Source of the DNA: UBA920 sp038257015
GTDB lineage: Bacteria; Patescibacteriota; Doudnabacteria; UBA920
Direction: 5' to 3'
Length of the DNA stretch: 11,367 bases
Assembly (NCBI GenBank): GCA_038257015.1
Contig: JBBSJS010000029.1
Span: 1 to 11,367, forward strand
Both the position numbers and the translations under genes were made by a program. Under the pieces are notes generated by a model. The model was not told the DNA's origin. It did not search any database and was given only the letters and a program-made list of their open reading frames with translations. The stretch's first letter is position 1. Every line of letters starts with the position of its first letter. This document shows, one piece after another, positions 1 through 6,160 of this stretch.

Positions 1-1190
1 TATTCAAACTGAGTTTTTCCTGACGACAACTCAGATTGATCCGCCTCGTAACCCAAGAATTCTAAGCTATCAATCAAGCTTCGATTATTAACATCAGCAT
101 TCGAATAATCGATTACATATTTCCCGATTATTTGCTCGTCAAACTTTACCAACGCTTCTTTGATGCGCTTTGTGGTTTGCAAAGAAAAACCATACTTTGC
201 ACTGCTGTTTTTATCATCTCTGTCTTCTAAGACAAATTCAACTTTGTAAGCACTAACTTCTTCACCGTTGCCGGTGTAAACAATCGAAGATGGATAAGTG
301 AGGTTATCTTCTTTCTGATAATTATAGGTAACGTAATTACCATTACTGTCTTCAATTTTTGATAAATACCATCGATAAACTTTTTGTTCATCTGACGGAT
401 TACTAATTTTACTTTCTGTACTGGAACCAAAGGTATAACTTATACCGAGCTTATTTTTCACAATCCAAAAAGCTTCAGTGGAATCTTCGATAAATTCATA
501 ACTAAGGAAACCGCCATTATCAATTTTGGCACCGTAATTAGAACCAGAAGCTGATTCGCTAATTTTCTTTAACTCGCCGTCTAAAGAAGAATTGAAATCA
601 TCCCGGTCGTACATCACATTTAAACCCTTCACATTTTTTCTTTCAATGTAAGGAATGTTCAAAGTCCAACCGTAACCTACCCAAGAGCCTTCGTCGTTAT
701 TTTGACTATTGTACTGCAATGCCAAACTCGCCGACATACTACTTCGGCCAGTAGGTATTATTAACGGATACTCATAAGTTAGAGCACCAGAGGCGATATC
801 GGCATCGGCTAGTTTCTGTTTTACTGTGGAGGGTGGTAGTTGAATTTCTACAGGATCCGGTTCTTCATCGGGAGATTTTTGTTGCTCAGATTTATTTTCA
901 TCTCCTGTATCGATAGGCTCTTCTTCTGTAGACTCTTTAACACCTTCTTCACTCTCTTGTTCTTGCGGAATATCAGTGTTAGTTTCATCACCAGGCAAGC
1001 TTTGTGCTTCATCGGTGTTTTCAGTTGGGACACCTGCAGATCCAGAACTGACTTCTTGTGAAGTTGTATCACTACTGCCCTGATTATCAGCTGATTCTGA
1101 TGCATGAACAACTGGAGGTGATGTACTTGCCAGCATCAGCACTAAGGTAAGAACTAAACCACCTTTACGTGCATTATTAATTAGTTGCAT
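1..1190 (-). CDS. Large secreted SpvB/TcdB-type (RHS-class) protein, N-terminal part, cut by left edge
   Basis: The frame is open from ATG at 1190 to the window edge, giving 396 residues with no stop, so the gene continues to the left. Residues 1-30 form a signal peptide: basic NARKGG, a hydrophobic stretch LVLTLVLML, then a likely cut after VVHA. Residues 31-117 are a Ser/Glu/Asp-rich, low-complexity linker. From about 132 the sequence matches the start of the SpvB family (Salmonella SpvB N-terminal region, insecticidal TcB/TcdB subunits): GALTYEYPLIIPTGRSSM at 135-152, LALQYNSQ at 156-163 and GSWVGYGWTLNIPYIERK at 168-185. In this family the block forms a beta-rich shell, usually followed by FG-GAP/VCBS and RHS/YD repeats and a variable C-terminus. 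Those parts would lie outside the window, so toxicity is only an inference. It starts 19 bp after the FG-GAP-like gene and is probably cotranscribed with it. No Shine-Dalgarno sequence is visible. Confidence 0.85.
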   Translation of the reverse strand, partial: MQLINNARKGGLVLTLVLMLASTSPPVVHASESADNQGSSDTTSQEVSSGSAGVPTENTDEAQSLPGDETNTDIPQEQESEEGVKESTEEEPIDTGDENKSEQQKSPDEEPDPVEIQLPPSTVKQKLADADIASGALTYEYPLIIPTGRSSMSASLALQYNSQNNDEGSWVGYGWTLNIPYIERKNVKGLNVMYDRDDFNSSLDGELKKISESASGSNYGAKIDNGGFLSYEFIEDSTEAFWIVKNKLGISYTFGSSTESKISNPSDEQKVYRWYLSKIEDSNGNYVTYNYQKEDNLTYPSSIVYTGNGEEVSAYKVEFVLEDRDDKNSSAKYGFSLQTTKRIKEALVKFDEQIIGKYVIDYSNADVNNRSLIDSLEFLGYEADQSELSSGKTQFE

Positions 1191-1209
1191 TTGTGTATGT
1201 AATTAATAA

Positions 1210-1752
1210 TTAGCCAGCGCAATCTCCACCGTATTCGGCCAGAACTACATTACCTGTACTCATCGCAGTATCTGTTCTGGCGTAGCAGGAATAAACCTTG
1301 TCCCATCCGGAGCCGTTGTGCAGATAGACACAGGAGGTGTGGGTAGACATCAATGTTGAGGAATTAACAAACATGTAGTTATACGCGTAAACATAATCAG
1401 GTAAGTTGTCTCCATTTATGTCTTGGAAATAAGATTGTGCGCTTCTAGGACCACCTGTTTCAGTAGGTACAAAGGTAATTCCATACTCAGGAACTGCGTT
1501 ATAGGTTGTCGATCTTGGAGCAGTATATGCTTCTTGATAACAGTTAGCATGAGGCTGCGCATGCACAACACCACTTGGTGTAAAATCTTCTAATAAGATT
1601 TCTTCGTTGGAATTAGTCTCCTCGCTAATTGTAAATAAATTTTTATTTTCTGATTCTTGAGCTTTTACATAAAACTGTGACTGAGAAACAGCCAAAACCA
1701 CGATTGCAATAAGTGTAGTTAGCTTATAAAAATGATTTTTGATAAATTGCAT
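1210..1752 (-). CDS. Small secreted FG-GAP/VCBS-like protein, function unknown
   Basis: A 180-residue protein. Residues 1-31 look like a signal peptide (basic start, hydrophobic LTTLIAIVVLAVS, cut near VKA/QES). An acidic Ser/Asn/Glu-rich spacer follows (32-60), then a small domain with a single FG-GAP-type calcium loop, DINGDNLPD at 111-119, whose ligand residues D111, N113, D115 and D119 are all present. It is followed by YVYAYNY and by VYLHNGSGW (142-150), a pattern seen in the VCBS/FG-GAP segments of SpvB/RHS proteins. There are four cysteines (71, 141, 156, 178), enough for two disulfides outside the cell. It is much shorter than a full seven-bladed propeller, so it is one blade, a stand-alone mini-domain or a degenerate remnant. 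Its position just ahead of the SpvB-type gene suggests a partner role, which is an inference. I do not recognise a named family. Confidence 0.8.
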   Translation of the reverse strand: MQFIKNHFYKLTTLIAIVVLAVSQSQFYVKAQESENKNLFTISEETNSNEEILLEDFTPSGVVHAQPHANCYQEAYTAPRSTTYNAVPEYGITFVPTETGGPRSAQSYFQDINGDNLPDYVYAYNYMFVNSSTLMSTHTSCVYLHNGSGWDKVYSCYARTDTAMSTGNVVLAEYGGDCAG

Positions 1753-1771
1753 ATAAATTATGTTTAATTAT

Positions 1772-1924
1772 TTAGTAAGTCAGGGCTTGAAGTTTAATCG
1801 CTGGCGGAGCCAGCATTCTCCCAGCAAATAAAAACTGACCAATAAAAAAAGCGGCCGCAAACGCGGTCGCTTTACAACATAACAACAATAAAATATTACT
1901 CACCCACGCCAAAGCTGGGTTCAT
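1772..1924 (-). CDS. Possible 50-residue hydrophobic microprotein overlapping a terminator hairpin
   Basis: An ATG at 1924 opens a 50-codon frame ending in TAA at 1772. The product starts MNPALAWVSNILLLLCC, continues with an Ala/Phe-rich hydrophobic stretch to about residue 34, and ends GRMLAPPAIKLQALTY. It could be a single-span membrane peptide. It lies downstream of a good promoter (1989-2016) and 20 bp upstream of the FG-GAP-like gene. Against it, codons 17-27 coincide with a strong intrinsic terminator hairpin, so the frame may be a by-product of a structured RNA leader. There is no Shine-Dalgarno sequence. A leader peptide, a microprotein or chance are all possible, and I would not call it without conservation data. 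Confidence 0.3.
   Translation of the reverse strand: MNPALAWVSNILLLLCCKATAFAAAFFIGQFLFAGRMLAPPAIKLQALTY
1800..1814. repeat. Small perfect hairpin GCTGGC-GGA-GCCAGC
   Basis: A perfect 6-bp inverted repeat with a 3-base loop lies between the terminator at 1844-1873 and the start of the FG-GAP-like gene at 1752. On the minus strand it would fold in the 5' leader of that gene. It has no T-tract on either side, so it is not a terminator. It could be part of a leader structure, or reflect coding constraint of the overlapping 50-codon frame. Confidence 0.45.
1844..1873 (-). terminator. Intrinsic terminator or attenuator, minus strand
   Basis: AAAGCGGCCGC at 1848-1858 pairs with GCGGTCGCTTT at 1863-1873 across a 4-base loop, an 11-bp stem with one G-T pair. 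On the minus strand it runs straight into seven T residues (complement of 1844-1850). It lies about 110-140 bases downstream of the promoter at 1989-2016 and about 90 bases upstream of the next gene start (1752). It therefore either ends a short RNA or acts as an attenuator for the FG-GAP-like and SpvB-type genes. Confidence 0.7.
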
Positions 1925-1988
1925 GTGTTCAATAAATAATTTTTACCCAAATCTCTGTTGCATATTTGCTATTTGATTAAAGCTTATC

Positions 1989-2016
1989 AGTATACAGATT
2001 AAAAATAGTTTGTAAA
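1989..2016 (-). promoter_or_regulatory. Sigma70-like promoter for the leader RNA / FG-GAP / SpvB unit
   Basis: Read on the minus strand there is TTTACA (2011-2016, five of six to TTGACA), a 16-bp spacer and TATACT (1989-1994, five of six to TATAAT). The expected transcript start is near 1982. It points at the leader, terminator and secreted-protein genes to the left, and no other gene on this strand lies between it and the plus-strand toxin-antitoxin genes. Confidence 0.55.
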
Positions 2017-2018
2017 GA

Positions 2019-2033
2019 GGGTTTTCAAATCCC
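2019..2033. promoter_or_regulatory. Near-palindrome beside the minus-strand -35 box, possible operator
   Basis: GGGTTTTCAAATCCC is a 15-bp palindrome with one mismatched pair (GGG-TTT-C-AAA-CCC frame). It sits 2 bp upstream of the -35 box of the minus-strand promoter at 1989-2016, where an activator or repressor could bind. No candidate regulator gene is visible in the window other than the antitoxin, so its role is a guess. Confidence 0.3.
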
Positions 2034-2104
2034 TGCCAAATTTAAAAACCCAAGATTACATCTTAGCAAAAAGTACTTCAAGAAAATATAAAGATTTAGA
2101 CAAG

Positions 2105-2131
2105 AAAAAACCGCTTATCTCAGCGGTTTTT
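2105..2131. terminator. Bidirectional intrinsic terminator between leader RNA and toxin-antitoxin cassette
   Basis: AAAAACCGCT pairs with AGCGGTTTTT across a 6-base loop, with a T-run on the exit side in both directions. No gene ends at it directly. It insulates the divergently oriented toxin-antitoxin cassette on the right from the minus-strand secreted-protein unit on the left. It could also be a relic of a gene lost from this spot. The stretches 2034-2104 and 2132-2208 beside it hold nothing else that I can recognise. Confidence 0.7.
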
Positions 2132-2208
2132 CAAGATTATGCAAAAGATAGGGCTTTTATTAATAATTTCTTGATACTTGGGAGCATATTATATTTGAAA
2201 GGTCGCAA

Positions 2209-2237
2209 TTGACATATATTAATCACCTATATAAGAT
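2209..2237 (+). promoter_or_regulatory. Sigma70-like promoter of the toxin-antitoxin operon
   Basis: A perfect TTGACA at 2209-2214 is followed by a 17-bp spacer and TAAGAT at 2232-2237 (four of six). A perfect TATAAT lies a little downstream at 2243-2248 but has no well-placed -35 box. The start codon at 2261 is close, giving a leader of roughly 15-20 bases with no Shine-Dalgarno sequence. Confidence 0.6.
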
Positions 2238-2241
2238 ATAG
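2227..2241. promoter_or_regulatory. Palindromic operator overlapping the toxin-antitoxin -10 box
   Basis: CTATAT-AAG-ATATAG is a perfect 6-3-6 inverted repeat covering the -10 element. Ribbon-helix-helix antitoxins of the RelB type repress their own operon by binding short palindromes in exactly this place, so this is the natural candidate for the autoregulatory site. Binding itself is inferred. The region is AT-rich, so chance palindromes are not negligible. Confidence 0.5.
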
Positions 2242-2260
2242 TTATAATTAATATACATTT

Positions 2261-2542
2261 ATGGTATCTCAAGTAATATTCAATATTGATAAAGCTTTGA
2301 AAGATGAAGCGGTGAAAAAAGCTAAGCAGCAAGGCGTAGCTCTTTCTGCGATTTTAAAGATGGCCACACAGGCCTATGTCGACGGCTCTTTGTCTGTCGG
2401 TGTTATAACCAAAAGTCAGGTTAATGAAAAAACAATTGAACTAATCGACAAGGCAGCTGGAGACATATCTCGGAATCAAGATGTTTCTAGGAAATTTCAT
2501 AGCGCAGCAGATGCGATAGAGTACCTGGAAAGCATTAAATGA
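2261..2542 (+). CDS. RelB/DinJ-type antitoxin
   Basis: A 93-residue protein. The N-terminus (residues 3-45: VIFNIDKALKDEAVKKAKQQ, then GVALSAILKMATQAYVDG) fits a ribbon-helix-helix DNA-binding domain of the RelB/DinJ class: one beta strand, a basic helix and a second helix ending before a Gly. The C-terminal half (about 50-93) is helical and charged, as expected of the part that wraps and neutralises the toxin. It overlaps the toxin gene by 4 bp (ATGA, 2539-2542), typical of translational coupling. Its own promoter and an operator-like palindrome lie directly upstream. This is the only CDS in the window ending in TGA. ATG at 2261 is the only sensible start. Confidence 0.85.
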   Translation: MVSQVIFNIDKALKDEAVKKAKQQGVALSAILKMATQAYVDGSLSVGVITKSQVNEKTIELIDKAAGDISRNQDVSRKFHSAADAIEYLESIK

Positions 2543-2799
2543 TAGTTAGGTTCCATAAATCATTTGAAAAGCAATATAGAAAACAGCCAGTAAAAATAAG
2601 GACTAAGTTTCAAGAAAGATTAAAACTATTTATAAATAACCCCACAGACAAGTTGTTAAACAACCACTCCGTGCATCCTACTTATCCTAATTGCAAAAGC
2701 ATTAACATCAGTGGAGATTATAGAGCTATATACTATGAAACGAAGGATAGCGACGCAATATTCATCGTTATTGGCACGCACGCACAATTGTATAAATAA
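2539..2799 (+). CDS. RelE/YafQ-type mRNA interferase toxin
   Basis: An 86-residue basic protein with the RelE-superfamily layout: an N-terminal strand (MIVRFHKSF), two helices rich in Lys/Arg (residues 8-33), then the family signature CKSINISGDYRAIYYE (52-67), and a C-terminal IGTHAQLYK. In RelE/YafQ ribonucleases the residues around these motifs bind and cut ribosome-bound mRNA. R62, Y65/Y66, H81 and Y85 are the likely counterparts here, with H43 or H46 as another possible catalytic His. The length is normal and nothing is truncated, so the toxin looks intact. It is translated by overlap with the antitoxin gene and followed by a terminator at 2824-2860. The role (addiction, stress or phage defence) cannot be told from sequence. 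Confidence 0.85.
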   Translation: MIVRFHKSFEKQYRKQPVKIRTKFQERLKLFINNPTDKLLNNHSVHPTYPNCKSINISGDYRAIYYETKDSDAIFIVIGTHAQLYK

Positions 2800-2823
2800 A
2801 TTGTTTTAAATTAGATTATTTAT

Positions 2824-2860
2824 AAACCCTTCTAGATAAATTCGAAAAGGGTTTTTGTTT
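2824..2860 (+). terminator. Intrinsic terminator of the toxin-antitoxin operon
   Basis: AAACCCTT (2824-2831) pairs with AAGGGTTT (2847-2854) around a 15-base loop, followed by TTGTTT. It lies 25 bp after the toxin stop. It is between convergent genes, 21 bp from the end of the minus-strand permease. On the minus strand the exit side is only AT-rich, so a role for the permease operon is less clear. Confidence 0.6.
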
Positions 2861-2880
2861 ATCTATTAATGTTTAGTTCT

Positions 2881-4140
2881 CTACTCATGCCCCAGAGCTT
2901 GAATTGGGTCCATTAGGCTAGCTTTACGCGCAGGGAAAACTCCAAAAATTAATCCAATAATTGATGCTGTGCCAACAGCAATCACCACAGCTGAAATTGG
3001 CACGGTAAACTCCCACGCCCAGCCTTGGCTTTGTGCAACTTGAGCAATTAAATAGGATACTGCCGATCCTGCGACAATCCCCATTATTCCACCAAGCAAA
3101 GTGAGTAGTAAAGCTTCAATTAAAAATTCCCATAGAATATCGGCGTTCTTGGCACCCAGCGCTTTCTTCAAGCCAATTTCTGAAATGCGCTCTGTTACAA
3201 CCACATACATAATATTCATAATCCCCACACCTCCAACAACCAGAGAAATACTTGCCACTGCAATCAGTAAAAATGTGATTCCCGATAATATAGTCTCGAA
3301 AGTACTTAAATTACTATCTTGCGTATTCACCAAAAAATCATCCATGTATTCTTCTTTAATCCCATGGTTAGCACGAAGTAATACGCGCACATCTTCTGCC
3401 GTCACTTCGGCCAATTCGTTATTTTCTAGTTGCGCCAAAACAAACAACATATAGTCGATGCCCAGCAACTTCTTTTGAGCAGTTTGAATTGGTACATACA
3501 AAAGTTGGTCGTCTCCCATCGTACCAAGCCCCCCGCGTTTTTCATACACTCCAATAACATTGAAGTTGTTGGTACCAACGCGAATATTTTGACCAAGCGG
3601 GTCGCTGTCACCAAACAGGTCTTGGGCTATCTCATACCCCAACACAGCCACCTGAGCTAAGCTGTTGTCTTCTCCTTCAGTAAATGCCCTACCTTGTGCA
3701 ATTACTCCGGAATCAATTTCAAAACGAGTTGGTCCTGCGCCAAAGATATTTACACTCTTGCTCACATTCTTGAAAGACACTACTTGCTGACCAAATACAG
3801 CACCGTAAGCACCGGAAACATTCGGCAAGTTTTCAATGTCCTCTACATCACGGTTTTTTAAAGTGGTAACAATCACGCCCTGAGCAGAAGCACTGCCTTG
3901 TGTGATATCAGAACTACCACTAGCTCGCTGTTTAGTGGAAGGTGGGACGCGAGTCTCGATGGTAAGTGAATTAACACCTTGCGACTCAATTTCGTTCACT
4001 ATTAATGAATTAAAACCTTGCCCTGCCGATAAAACCACAATCACTGTTGCAATGCCAATAACGATACCAAGCGTCGTTAGTATGGTTCTTACCGGATTCC
4101 TTATTAGACCCTGAAGGGCTTGTGCAATTGCTGTGTTCAT
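2881..4140 (-). CDS. MacB/FtsX-type ABC transporter permease (second permease of the exporter)
   Basis: A 419-residue permease with MacB architecture. One membrane helix (about 19-40) is followed by a large extracytoplasmic MacB_PCD domain (about 41-280), then an FtsX domain with three helices (about 287-312, 340-366, 380-402). The conserved coupling segment TERISEIGLKKALGA (316-330) contacts the ATPase, and the C-terminus is the classic PARKASLMDPIQALGHE. It lacks the fused ATPase of proteobacterial MacB, so it needs the separate ATPase at 5388-6104. It starts 2 bp after the stop of a related but distinct permease, which suggests a heterodimer, as in Gram-positive YknXYZ-like systems. Substrate unknown; MacAB-type exporters move peptides, lipids or drugs. 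It is the last gene of the operon. Confidence 0.9.
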   Translation of the reverse strand: MNTAIAQALQGLIRNPVRTILTTLGIVIGIATVIVVLSAGQGFNSLIVNEIESQGVNSLTIETRVPPSTKQRASGSSDITQGSASAQGVIVTTLKNRDVEDIENLPNVSGAYGAVFGQQVVSFKNVSKSVNIFGAGPTRFEIDSGVIAQGRAFTEGEDNSLAQVAVLGYEIAQDLFGDSDPLGQNIRVGTNNFNVIGVYEKRGGLGTMGDDQLLYVPIQTAQKKLLGIDYMLFVLAQLENNELAEVTAEDVRVLLRANHGIKEEYMDDFLVNTQDSNLSTFETILSGITFLLIAVASISLVVGGVGIMNIMYVVVTERISEIGLKKALGAKNADILWEFLIEALLLTLLGGIMGIVAGSAVSYLIAQVAQSQGWAWEFTVPISAVVIAVGTASIIGLIFGVFPARKASLMDPIQALGHE

Positions 4141-4142
4141 AA

Positions 4143-5381
4143 TTATTCGTAACTTAACGCTGTAATCGGGTCTAGTTTGGCAGCTTTAAAAGCTGGGTAC
4201 AAACCAAACAGCAAGCCAGTTAAGACAGAAACCCCTAAAGCTAAAATGATTGATAATGGTGAAATCACAAACGCCCAGTCGTAACCTGCGTACCTGGCGC
4301 CTACGGCAATTAGATAAGAAATAATCACACCCACAATGATTCCTAATAAACCACCCAAACCTGTGACAATACTAGACTCCAGTAAAAATTGATTACGAAT
4401 GGCTTTCTGAGTTGCTCCTACAGCTTTCCTTAGACCGATTTCTCTGGTGCGCTCTGCAACTGTAACTAACATAATATTCATAATGCCAATGCCTCCTACA
4501 ATCAAAGAGAGCGCAGCCATAGCCACTAGAAATAACCGCAATGCATCCGTAATTGTAGACAATAATTTGATAGCGTCGGCCAAATCTCTAACTGAAAAGT
4601 CTTCATCTTCAACGCCTTGAATACTGTGACGCTCTCGCAATAATTGAGTAATATCGTACATCGTGGATTGCACGTTTTCGGCGCTGTCTACTTTGGCTCT
4701 AATAAAATTAACGTGACGAATGCCAGAAATTTGTTGCTGTGCGATAGTTAAGGGAATGTAAACTAAGTCATCTTGGTTTTGAAAAGCCACAGTTCCTTGT
4801 TTAGCGGTAACGCCGATAACTTCAAATGGTATTGATTTAATTTTCACTACTTCCCCTACTGCATCTTGGTCTTGGAATAACTGCTGTCTCACATCGTACC
4901 CCAAAACAATTACATTAGCTCCGAGTGATTCTCGTTCATCGAAAAATCGTCCTTCTTCTATTTCTACATTCTGAACTTCTACATATTCGGATTGAGTGCC
5001 AAGATAGCGAGTGTCAGCACTTTGATTGCGCCAAGTTACCGTGCCATTACCCTGAACGCCCGGTGAGACCGCGACTAAGTGTGGCACACGAGATTTATCA
5101 CGCATGGCATCGGCATCAGCCAAAGTTAAGGTGCGAATATCAATACCAAACACTGCCGCTGGCGGTCCAGTTTCGTTCGACTTCCCTGGTAAAACCGCCA
5201 CAATATTAGAGCCCAATTTATTGACTTGCCCCAACACTAAACTTTGCGCTCCTGCACCCAAAGCAATAATTATAATTACACCTGCAACACCAATTACGAT
5301 TCCTAAGATAGTCAAAAAAGACCTGCCTTTACGAGCCAGCAAGCCTTGTAACACCATTTTAATTTCTAATGAAATTTTCAT
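4143..5381 (-). CDS. MacB/FtsX-type ABC transporter permease (first permease of the exporter)
   Basis: A 412-residue paralogue of the next gene in the operon. It has an N-terminal helix (about 21-43, LTILGIVIGVAGVIIIIALG), a MacB_PCD-type external domain (about 44-275), and three C-terminal FtsX helices (about 282-306, 335-361, 370-395). The coupling motif AERTREIGLRKAVGA is at 309-323 and the terminal signature PAFKAAKLDPITALSYE at the end. It starts 6 bp after the ATPase stop and ends 2 bp before the second permease, so the three genes are surely cotranscribed. The external domains of the two permeases differ clearly while the FtsX ends are close, which fits a heterodimer built from an old duplication. 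Confidence 0.9.
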   Translation of the reverse strand: MKISLEIKMVLQGLLARKGRSFLTILGIVIGVAGVIIIIALGAGAQSLVLGQVNKLGSNIVAVLPGKSNETGPPAAVFGIDIRTLTLADADAMRDKSRVPHLVAVSPGVQGNGTVTWRNQSADTRYLGTQSEYVEVQNVEIEEGRFFDERESLGANVIVLGYDVRQQLFQDQDAVGEVVKIKSIPFEVIGVTAKQGTVAFQNQDDLVYIPLTIAQQQISGIRHVNFIRAKVDSAENVQSTMYDITQLLRERHSIQGVEDEDFSVRDLADAIKLLSTITDALRLFLVAMAALSLIVGGIGIMNIMLVTVAERTREIGLRKAVGATQKAIRNQFLLESSIVTGLGGLLGIIVGVIISYLIAVGARYAGYDWAFVISPLSIILALGVSVLTGLLFGLYPAFKAAKLDPITALSYE

Positions 5382-5387
5382 AAGCTG

Positions 5388-6104
5388 TTACTTAGTCAAT
5401 TCACCGCTGTCGTTTGCAAACACGCGATTTGATACTGGTTCATCATATTCAATTACACCATCACGTACCCGGATAATCCGTGTGGCGTGTTCAGCAGTTT
5501 CCTGCTCGTGAGTAACTAGAATTATGGTTCGCCCTGCTGCATTCATATCCTGTAGAATTTTCATCACAGTATTACCAGATTTAGAATCCAAGTTTCCTGT
5601 AGGCTCATCAGCAAAAATCACCGCTGGGTCATTTACCAAAGCTCGTGCGATTGCCACGCGCTGTTTTTGACCACCTGAGATTTGATTACTCATATAGTCC
5701 ATGCGATCACCCAAACCCACAGAATGCAAAGCTTGTTGCGCCAGCTCCAACTGGTTCTTCTTAGTGCCATAAATCAATGGCAGTCGCACATTATCGATTA
5801 CAGAGGTGCGTGGTAATAAATTGAAAGCTTGAAAAACAAACCCAACACGTTGATTGCGAATTTCGGCCAACCTATCATCGTCAAAAGTAGTTACGTCTTC
5901 CCCTTCAAATTCGTATAAACCTTCAGTAGCACGGTCTAGGAATCCTAAGATATGCATCAGAGTAGATTTCCCACTACCAGAAGGCCCCATAATCGCCACA
6001 AACTCGCCTTGATTTATTTCAAAACTAACACCCTTAAGAACCGACGTAACGATATCGCCATTCACGAAATCTTTGGTTAAATTTTGTATCTTGATTAAAG
6101 CCAT
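5388..6104 (-). CDS. ABC transporter ATPase, MacB/LolD class
   Basis: A 238-residue nucleotide-binding protein with all catalytic motifs: Walker A GPSGSGKST at 40-48, Q-loop Q92 (FVFQAFNLLP), signature ISGGQKQR at 142-149, Walker B VIFADEPTGNLDS at 162-174, and switch His H199 (LVTHEQETAEHA). FADEPTGNLDS and the short length are typical of the LolD/MacB/FtsE family that powers FtsX-type permeases. I place the start at ATG 6104 (MALIKIQNLTKDFV). The frame is open for 31 more codons to 6197, but that extension is translated repeat DNA and does not resemble the family N-terminus. Both partner permeases follow at 6 and 2 bp. Confidence 0.93.
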   Translation of the reverse strand: MALIKIQNLTKDFVNGDIVTSVLKGVSFEINQGEFVAIMGPSGSGKSTLMHILGFLDRATEGLYEFEGEDVTTFDDDRLAEIRNQRVGFVFQAFNLLPRTSVIDNVRLPLIYGTKKNQLELAQQALHSVGLGDRMDYMSNQISGGQKQRVAIARALVNDPAVIFADEPTGNLDSKSGNTVMKILQDMNAAGRTIILVTHEQETAEHATRIIRVRDGVIEYDEPVSNRVFANDSGELTK

Positions 6105-6160
6105 AGTTGTGAAGATTAGTATGAAAACCCGGACTGCTTTCGTCTCGCCAATACCTACCC

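Noticed and set aside
227..1111. Other frames of 67, 73 and 87 codons within the SpvB-type gene (227-430 minus, 840-1061 plus, 848-1111 minus)
   Set aside because: They overlap a long frame with a signal peptide and clear SpvB-family motifs. Their products are low-complexity shadows.
2243..2248. Perfect TATAAT as the main -10 box of the toxin-antitoxin operon
   Set aside because: It lies 28 bp from the TTGACA and only 12 bp from the start codon. The box at 2232-2237 has the correct 17-bp spacing.
2540..2542. Recoded TGA (genetic code 25 or 4)
   Set aside because: No supported gene contains an in-frame TGA. The antitoxin ends in TGA, although a TAG follows at once, so this is only weak evidence for a standard code.
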